Translations under genes and position numbers: made by a program
Shown here: positions 1 through 5,102 of the stretch, in pieces
How positions within the stretch are numbered: position 1 is the stretch's first letter
Layout: each line of letters begins with the position of its first letter
From: Kiloniellaceae bacterium
GTDB lineage: Bacteria; Pseudomonadota; Alphaproteobacteria; Kiloniellales; Kiloniellaceae
Reading direction: 5' to 3'
Length of the DNA: 5,102 nucleotides
NCBI GenBank assembly: GCA_021776145.1
Contig: JAJFGM010000734.1
Span: 1-5,102 of the forward strand
Notes under the pieces: generated by a model
What the model saw: the letters and a program-made list of their open reading frames with translations, nothing else
Told to the model about the DNA's origin: nothing
The model's database searches: none

Positions 1-2649
1 GCCGGTCCGTTGGCCCCGGCCCAGTATGCCCAGGCCAGCGGCGGCGCCGGGGCCGAAGAAATCGGCCAGGTGTCCGAGACAGATGGAGAGGTTTGGGCAA
101 CCCGCGGCGATGGCGTCAGAGAGCCGCTTGCCGCCGGGACCTCGATCTTTCAGGGCGATGTCCTGGAAACCGGCTCTGACGGAGCCGTCAAGGTGATTTT
201 TCTCGACGGGACCGAGTTCTCTCTTGCGGGCGATACGCGTATTGCCATCGACGAGATGATTTACAACCCCAACGCCGGGGTCGGTTCATCGATTATCTCG
301 GCGGTACAGGGCAGCTTCGCTTTTGTCACCGGGGCTATCGCGGCGACCGGGCCGGACGCGATGCAGGTAAAGACGCCGGCGGGGACCATCGGAATTCGTG
401 GCACGACGGTCGGTTGCGTCGTCGGCAGCCAAGCCGGAGGGGCGCTGTGCAGCCTGCTGCAGGACGAGGACGGTCATCTGGGACAGGTGGCCTTCACAAA
501 TGCGACGGGCACGATCCTTCTGACCCGCGCCTTCGAAACCGTGATCGGTATCAGCTTCAACGCGCCGCTGACCACGCGTATCCTGAGTGAAGAAGAAGTC
601 CGTGGCATCATGGGCGATGCCTTGGGGCCGGTTACCTTGGACACCCAGGCGCCGCCGACGGTGTTGAGTTCCGGTTCGGTCTTCCTGCCGCCGGATTTCA
701 ACTCGGGCCGCCCGGATGGGCTGCAGGCGCTGACCGCTTCGGACGTCATTGCCGAGATCGAGGACATTCTGCCCCTGGCCTTGCCGGAAGTGCTGGCGGC
801 GTTCGACATCCTGCTTGTCGAGGGCGTCCTGGTGGCCGCGGCTTCGCCGGTCTCGGTCGGCGAGAACGGCGCTACGCAGAACGGCACCTCGGCCGAGGGC
901 AGCCTTGGGTTTTCACTGGCGGGCGGCCTGATCGGTGCGGTTGAGATTACCGAACTGCTGGTTACCGCGAATGGCGCGCCGGTCGCTTTAACGTCGGGTG
1001 GCGACCTGGTCGAGATCACGGTCTCGGACGATGGATTGATTATGACGGGATCCGTACCTGCCACGGGAAACGGTCCACAAGCCGGCAGGGAAATTTTCAC
1101 TCTGACAGTGAACCCGGACGCCGGCACTTTCGTCTTCCGCCTCGAGCAGCCGCTCGATCACCTTAACCCCAACGCTGTTGGCGCCGATGACGTCATCGAA
1201 TTGGGCTTCGAGGTGACGGCGCTGGTCGACAGTTTTCCGCTGAACTCGCAAATAGTCGTCACGGTTCAGGACGATGGTCCGGCCCCGATAGACAACGTGT
1301 CCGCCCCCGAGCTTGAGTTTGGTCAGGATCTTGCCGCGGTCACCCTGGTGGCGGCCGACGGCCTCGCCGACGCGGCCGCAGTCGTACCGGGCCAAGAGGT
1401 GTTCAGCCTGCTGATCACAATCGACGTCTCCAACAGCATGAACAACGAATTGCTCCTGCCGAATGGCGATACCATCACGCGCCTGGAGCTCTCCAAACTC
1501 GCCGCCGAGAACCTGGGGCGGGAGTTTTTCGAAATCGGCGCTCGAACCGCTGGCGATTTCAGGATCGCGCTAATGGTTTTCGGCGAAGGCAGCGAGGTTC
1601 TGAGTCCACCCGGGGCCTTCACGGGATTCGCCGGTTTTGCCCAAACCGTGCGCGGCATTACTGATTCAGATGGCTATCCGACCATTGGTGATGCCACCAA
1701 TTTCGCCGGTGTCGTCGAGGACATGCAAGAGGTCTTGAGCACGCAGTTGTTGGTCGGACAGCCGGAGAACGCCAAAAACTCGGTCTACTTCCTCACGGAT
1801 GCCCGGGTGAACAGCGGTCCGCCGGTCGACGGCGAGGCCTGGCAGGATTTCCTGCGGGCCAACGGCATCAAGGTCGTCGCGGTCGCGGTCGATCCCGGCC
1901 GCACCCGGGTTGAACCCCTGCTCGAAATCAACGAGCCGGACGAGCCCGGTGATCCGCTGTTGCTTAAGGATGTGGACGATCTGTCCAAGGATCTGGCCTC
2001 CTCGCTACAGCCGACCTCGATCGGAAATGTCCTTGAGGACGCCGAGGACACGACGCTTGGCTTGTCCGGTGTTGATAGTTTCGGTGCCGATGGCGCGGGC
2101 GGGCTGGTGGCGCTGCAGGTCGACGGCGTGACCTATTCCTACGACGGTACCAAAATCACAGATGGTGGCGGATTAATCGTCCAAGGTGCCAACTTGTCCT
2201 TGCAGACAAGCATCGGCGGAAGCCTGGAGTTTAATTTCGCAAGCGGCGACTATACCTATGTCGGCGCCAGTTTCGATCATGCGCCGGAGAGTTTCATCTA
2301 TACGATTTCCGATGCGGATGGCGACACGCAAAGTGCTGTTTTGGCGATCAATCCGAACAGCTTCAGCGTCAGTCTTACCAATCATCCCGCCGGCACCTTC
2401 ACGATCAACGGTTTCGATCAGCTGACCTATCAACTCGTGATCACGGATGTTCTCGACACAGAGCCCGACGGTGACACCGACATCGCAGACCTGATCAACT
2501 CGGGCGTGACCCTGTCGCAGGATTCGGTCACCGGTGCCGTGACCTTGGCGCTCGATGCCAATACCTCGATCGTGCTTGACGGTATACGCGACACGGTGAC
2601 TTCGCTTGAGGAACTGGACCAAATCGCCAACATCGTCATCACCGGCTAG
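1..2649 (+). CDS. FecR / T1SS-143 repeat / VWA-domain protein, predicted type I-secreted adhesin-like protein (5' partial)
   Basis: The frame is open from base 1 and ends at TAG 2647-2649. A TTG at 10 could start it, but no upstream sequence is available to judge, so I treat the 5' end as probably cut. Residue numbers count from that TTG (879 aa). Residues ~27-180 are FecR-like: motifs GDVLETGSDG, SAVQGSFAFVTG, MQVKTPAGTIGIRGT, the pattern seen at the N-terminus of large T1SS adhesins. Residues ~280-424 look like a T1SS-143 repeat (LEQPLDHLN, then VTVQDDGP). Residues ~464-668 are a VWA domain with MIDAS residues D472-x-S474-x-S476, T563 and D597. Residues ~672-782 form a second module (FGADG, VDGVTYSYDG, YTISDADGDT). 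Residues ~793-879 resemble the VC_A0849-type T1SS C-terminal target. No RTX nonapeptides are seen. Likely role: exported or surface-bound metal-dependent adhesion or ligand binding. Architecture is well supported; ligand and secretion route are inferred. Confidence 0.88.
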   Translation, partial: AGPLAPAQYAQASGGAGAEEIGQVSETDGEVWATRGDGVREPLAAGTSIFQGDVLETGSDGAVKVIFLDGTEFSLAGDTRIAIDEMIYNPNAGVGSSIISAVQGSFAFVTGAIAATGPDAMQVKTPAGTIGIRGTTVGCVVGSQAGGALCSLLQDEDGHLGQVAFTNATGTILLTRAFETVIGISFNAPLTTRILSEEEVRGIMGDALGPVTLDTQAPPTVLSSGSVFLPPDFNSGRPDGLQALTASDVIAEIEDILPLALPEVLAAFDILLVEGVLVAAASPVSVGENGATQNGTSAEGSLGFSLAGGLIGAVEITELLVTANGAPVALTSGGDLVEITVSDDGLIMTGSVPATGNGPQAGREIFTLTVNPDAGTFVFRLEQPLDHLNPNAVGADDVIELGFEVTALVDSFPLNSQIVVTVQDDGPAPIDNVSAPELEFGQDLAAVTLVAADGLADAAAVVPGQEVFSLLITIDVSNSMNNELLLPNGDTITRLELSKLAAENLGREFFEIGARTAGDFRIALMVFGEGSEVLSPPGAFTGFAGFAQTVRGITDSDGYPTIGDATNFAGVVEDMQEVLSTQLLVGQPENAKNSVYFLTDARVNSGPPVDGEAWQDFLRANGIKVVAVAVDPGRTRVEPLLEINEPDEPGDPLLLKDVDDLSKDLASSLQPTSIGNVLEDAEDTTLGLSGVDSFGADGAGGLVALQVDGVTYSYDGTKITDGGGLIVQGANLSLQTSIGGSLEFNFASGDYTYVGASFDHAPESFIYTISDADGDTQSAVLAINPNSFSVSLTNHPAGTFTINGFDQLTYQLVITDVLDTEPDGDTDIADLINSGVTLSQDSVTGAVTLALDANTSIVLDGIRDTVTSLEELDQIANIVITG

Positions 2650-2654
2650 ATCCG

Positions 2655-2700
2655 TATGCGTTTAGTTGGAATCGCATTAGGCGATCCAACTATGTGCGTA
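2655..2700 (+). terminator. Long imperfect hairpin just after the FecR/VWA stop; possible weak or factor-dependent terminator
   Basis: The left arm 2655-2675 pairs with the right arm 2681-2700 around the loop ATTAG (2676-2680). The core TAGTTGG (2663-2669) pairs perfectly with CCAACTA (2686-2692), and TCGC (2672-2675) with GCGA (2681-2684), leaving about one bulged A. The outer part continues with one T-T mismatch (2662/2693) and several G-U pairs to 2655/2700. It begins 5 bases after the stop codon, where terminators and 3'-stabilising stem-loops sit. No T-run follows (AAACTGATC), so it is not a textbook intrinsic terminator. It may instead protect the upstream mRNA from 3' exonucleases or attenuate read-through into the cyclase gene. 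The pairing is visible; the role is inferred. Confidence 0.5.
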
Positions 2701-2737
2701 AAACTGATCTATCCATTGGAAGTGTCGAGCGAATTCC

Positions 2738-2775
2738 TGCGAATAGATTGACCCCCGTGGTTCAATCCATTCGCA
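2738..2775. repeat. Extended inverted repeat in the intergenic spacer (hairpin or operator)
   Basis: TGCGAAT (2738-2744) pairs with ATTCGCA (2769-2775). After one A-C mismatch (2745/2768), GATTGA (2746-2751) pairs with TCAATC (2762-2767). After a bulged T at 2761, CC (2752-2753) pairs with GG (2759-2760), leaving the loop CCCGT. That gives 15 pairs with one mismatch and one bulge, more than expected by chance in a short spacer. It could be an RNA stem-loop in the cyclase leader or a dyad-symmetric protein-binding site. There is no T-run after it on either strand, so it is unlikely to be an intrinsic terminator. The repeat is seen directly; the function is unknown. Confidence 0.5.
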
Positions 2776-2794
2776 CTTCGCTCTAAGCGGTTGC

Positions 2795-2820
2795 CTGCCG
2801 CAGCGCAAGCGGCGCGGCAG
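2795..2820 (+). repeat. GC-rich inverted repeat upstream of the cyclase start
   Basis: CTGCCGC (2795-2801) pairs with GCGGCAG (2814-2820), a perfect 7-bp GC-rich stem with a 12-base loop. An alternative pairing, CCGC 2798-2801 with GCGG 2809-2812, overlaps it. It lies 18 bases before the favoured TTG start, just ahead of the G-rich possible ribosome-binding stretch, so it might affect translation. In such GC-rich DNA a 7-bp stem alone is weak evidence. Confidence 0.3.
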
Positions 2821-2821
2821 C

Positions 2822-2838
2822 GGAGTGGCGGGGGGAAA
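2822..2838 (+). promoter_or_regulatory. Purine-rich possible ribosome-binding region before TTG 2839
   Basis: GGAG at 2822-2825 and a run of six G at 2830-2835, followed by AAA, lie directly before TTG 2839. Spacing is not ideal: GGAG is 13 bases from the start and the G-run only 3. The other in-frame candidates, TTG 2929 and ATG 2944, have no purine-rich stretch before them, and TTG 2791 has only AAGCGG directly abutting it. This region therefore favours 2839 without proving it. Confidence 0.35.
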
Positions 2839-5102
2839 TTGGCCGAGACCATAGGGGCAGGGCCGGACGGGCCAGGCGATGAGACGGGCGCGTCCGGGCA
2901 ACCGAACGAGGTCTGGCCGCGCCGCTGGTTGCGTGCGTTCGACATGGCGCGGATTTTCGGCATTGGGTTCCTGGTTCTTTTTGTCGTGCTGCGGACCTGG
3001 GATCCCTTCCCGGTGCAGATACTGCGCCTTAAGGTTTTTGACTTTTACCAGTTTCTGCATCCTCGCCCGCTCACGGCGCAGCCCGTCGCAATTGTCGATA
3101 TCGATGAAAAGAGCCTCGCCGAAGTCGGTCAATGGCCCTGGCCTCGCGATCTCGTCGCGCGCCTGGTCACGCAACTGGCCGCCTATGGCGCGGTTGTAAT
3201 CGGTTTCGATATTGTCTTCGCAGAAGGCGATCGTTTGTCGCCGCCGCGCCTGGCCGAAACACTGCCGGGCATCGACGAGGCCTTGCGCACGCGTTTGCGC
3301 CAGCTTCGCGGGACCGACAGCATCTTGGCCGATGCGCTGTCGAGCACGCCCGTCGTCCTGGGACAGTCCGGACATCACGATGCCGCAAGCGGTGCCGACA
3401 GGCCGCTCGACAAAGTTCCGATCGCAACGCTTGGCGGTGATCCGCGCCCGTATTTGTTCAGCTTTGCCGGCGTCGTGCGCAACATTGCGGAACTTGAGGC
3501 CGCGACGCCGGGACGCGGCATGTTCAATTTGGTCAGCGAGCGAGACGGTCTGGTGCGTCGCGTGCCAGCCTTGGTGATGGTCAAGGGCCAGATGCAGCCG
3601 ACGCTATCCTTGGAAATGCTTAGGCTGGCGACCGGCCAGTCGGCCTATGCGGTGAAAACCGACGAGGCGGGAGTCCGCGGCATCGTACTGGCCGGGGTCG
3701 AAATTCCGACCGACAACCACGCCCGCATCTGGGTCAACTATGCACCACGCGATCCGAGCAAATACGTTTCCGCCGCGGACATTCTGGCGGATCGGCTACC
3801 GGGTGAGAGGCTGGCAGGCAAACTTGTGCTGATTGGCACCTCCGCCGTCGGACTGCTCGATCTCAAGGCAACACCTCTTCACACGGCTATTCCCGGGGTC
3901 GAGGTGCACGCCAACATTCTCGAGACGATCCTTACCAAGGCTTACCTGCTGCGACCCAACTATGCCTTGGGCGCCGAGGTCGTGATGCTGGTCCTGGTGG
4001 GTGTCTTGATGATCGTCGTCGTGCCTCGGCTTGGAGCCTTGGTTGCCTTGATCTATGGGGCCCTGGTTACCGCCGCCCTGGCGGCAACCTCGTGGTATTT
4101 TTTCGTCGCCGAGGGCTTGCTGATCGACGTCAGCTACGCCCTGCTCGCCGGTGGCGCCATCTATCTGTCGCTGGTTTTCATCAATTATCTGCGCGAGGAA
4201 CAGCAGCGGCGCCAGGTGCGCAGCGCCTTCAGCCAGTATCTCTCGCCGACGCTGGTCGACCAACTGGCCGGCGACCCTGAGCGCCTGGTGCTCGGCGGCG
4301 AAACCCGTACCATGAGTTTCCTGTTCTGCGACATCCGCGGCTTTACCGCCATTTCGGAACGCTACAAGTCCGACCCCCAGGGCCTGACCCGGCTGATCAA
4401 CAGTTTCCTGACGCCCTTGACCGAAGCGATCCTTGCCACCGACGGCACCATCGACAAATACTTGGGCGATGCCATCATGGCTTTCTGGAACGCCCCGATC
4501 GACGATAGCCAACATTCGAGCCGCGCGTGTCGCGCCGCCTTGGACATGTTGGTACGTCTGGCTGAGCTGAACAATACGCTTGCTGAACAGGCGGCAGAGA
4601 AGGGCGAAGTCGTGGCACCGCTGCAGATCGGCATCGGTGTCAATAGTGGCCCCTGCGTCGTCGGCAACATGGGTTCAAGCCTGAGGTTCGATTACACCGT
4701 GCTCGGCGATGCGGTGAATCTGGCTTCGCGTCTCGAAGGCCAATCCAAGACCTACGGTATGACGATCGTGATCGGCGGCGAAACCGCGCGGTACGTGGCT
4801 GACGACTTCGCCCTGCTCGAACTCGATCTCATCCGCGTCAAGGGCAAGCAAGAGCCGGAGCGGATCTTCGCTTTGCTTGGCGACAAGGATTTGGGTCGTT
4901 CACAGGCCTTCCTGGATCTGCAATCCCACAACGCGACTTTCCTGGAGCGTTACCGGACGCAGCAGTGGGCTGCGGCGCTGGAGGCGATCGCCAAATGTCG
5001 CGCCGCCGCGCCGGACCTGCGCCTGGCCGTGACCTATGATCTACACGCCAAGCGCTGCGCCGCTTACATGGCCGATCCACCGCCACCCGATTGGGACGGC
5101 GT
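2839..5102 (+). CDS. CHASE2-domain class III adenylate cyclase, membrane-bound (3' partial)
   Basis: Predicted to convert ATP to cAMP at the inner membrane under control of a periplasmic sensor. Residues count from TTG 2839 (754 complete codons, no stop before the edge). Basic WPRRWLR precedes TM1 (~37-54). The CHASE2 domain (~55-375) shows VDIDEKSL (86-93), GQWPWPR (97-103), VLIGTSA (330-336) and PGVEVHANI (352-360). Hydrophobic segments lie at ~380-396, ~398-423 and ~433-451. The cytoplasmic cyclase domain follows QYLSP, with metal aspartates D498 (FCDIRGFT) and D544 (DKYLGDAIMAFW), base-recognition K540 and T620, and transition-state N627 and R631 (GDAVNLASRLE). A helical tail ends in PPPPDWDGV, close to the usual end of this family, so perhaps only ten or so codons are missing. 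The start is uncertain: in-frame stop TGA 2749 bounds it, and ATG 2944 would remove the basic stretch before TM1. The gene lies 189 bases after the FecR/VWA gene, in the same orientation. Confidence 0.92.
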   Translation, partial: MAETIGAGPDGPGDETGASGQPNEVWPRRWLRAFDMARIFGIGFLVLFVVLRTWDPFPVQILRLKVFDFYQFLHPRPLTAQPVAIVDIDEKSLAEVGQWPWPRDLVARLVTQLAAYGAVVIGFDIVFAEGDRLSPPRLAETLPGIDEALRTRLRQLRGTDSILADALSSTPVVLGQSGHHDAASGADRPLDKVPIATLGGDPRPYLFSFAGVVRNIAELEAATPGRGMFNLVSERDGLVRRVPALVMVKGQMQPTLSLEMLRLATGQSAYAVKTDEAGVRGIVLAGVEIPTDNHARIWVNYAPRDPSKYVSAADILADRLPGERLAGKLVLIGTSAVGLLDLKATPLHTAIPGVEVHANILETILTKAYLLRPNYALGAEVVMLVLVGVLMIVVVPRLGALVALIYGALVTAALAATSWYFFVAEGLLIDVSYALLAGGAIYLSLVFINYLREEQQRRQVRSAFSQYLSPTLVDQLAGDPERLVLGGETRTMSFLFCDIRGFTAISERYKSDPQGLTRLINSFLTPLTEAILATDGTIDKYLGDAIMAFWNAPIDDSQHSSRACRAALDMLVRLAELNNTLAEQAAEKGEVVAPLQIGIGVNSGPCVVGNMGSSLRFDYTVLGDAVNLASRLEGQSKTYGMTIVIGGETARYVADDFALLELDLIRVKGKQEPERIFALLGDKDLGRSQAFLDLQSHNATFLERYRTQQWAAALEAIAKCRAAAPDLRLAVTYDLHAKRCAAYMADPPPPDWDG

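Noticed and set aside
691..700. Glycine/aspartate-rich bits of the first protein (FGADGAGG near residue 691, nt ~2080-2110; coordinates given here are residues) as RTX calcium repeats
   Set aside because: The nonapeptide GGxGxDxUx pattern does not occur in tandem; this stretch belongs to the T1SS repeat module.
474..1127. Long minus-strand open frame of 217 codons
   Set aside because: It is antisense to the FecR/T1SS coding frame, low in complexity (Ser/Pro/Thr-rich) and without a recognisable domain: a shadow of GC-rich codon use.
2656..2751. Small plus-strand ORF (ATG 2656 to TGA 2749-2751, about 31 codons)
   Set aside because: No ribosome-binding site, its start lies within the long hairpin, and the peptide has no recognisable features.
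2647..2751. Possible fusion or read-through, since both genes share one reading frame
   Set aside because: Two in-frame stops (TAG 2647, TGA 2749) separate them, and the intervening codons do not look like protein sequence of either family.
2716..2776. Promoter-like hexamers TTGGAA (2716) and TTGACC (2748)
   Set aside because: No acceptable -10 element at 16-18 bases from either; TTGACC also lies inside the inverted repeat. A promoter is possible but not supported.
2677..3378. Minus-strand open frame of 233 codons crossing the spacer and the cyclase 5' end
   Set aside because: It overlaps conserved CHASE2 sequence, has no recognisable domain and would begin inside the cyclase gene.

Overview
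The window is high-GC DNA with strong G/C preference at third codon positions. Both genes lie on the + strand. Protein style and gene pairing suggest an alphaproteobacterium (Rhodospirillales/Rhizobiales-like), an inference from family resemblance and not from any marker gene. No RNA gene, mobile element, CRISPR array or origin was seen.

Layout. Positions 1-2649 hold a large gene, open at its 5' edge, for a predicted type I-secreted or surface protein. In order it carries an N-terminal FecR-like domain, a T1SS-143-like beta repeat, a von Willebrand factor A (VWA) domain with an intact metal-binding (MIDAS) motif, a second repeat module and a C-terminal region resembling a type I secretion target. 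Positions 2650-2838 are a 189-base spacer containing three successive inverted repeats, two of them long. From about 2839 to the window end runs a gene that never meets a stop: a membrane CHASE2-domain class III adenylate cyclase. All six canonical catalytic positions are present, and it appears to lack only a few C-terminal residues.

How they may work together. FecR-like extracytoplasmic proteins next to CHASE2 cyclases recur in proteobacteria, from my general knowledge of such neighbourhoods. The simplest model is that the exported FecR/VWA protein, or something it binds, is sensed by the periplasmic CHASE2 domain, which sets cytoplasmic cAMP. The sequence shows the parts and their adjacency; the interaction is inference. 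The structured spacer could let the two genes be expressed at different levels from one transcript, or form a structured leader for the cyclase.
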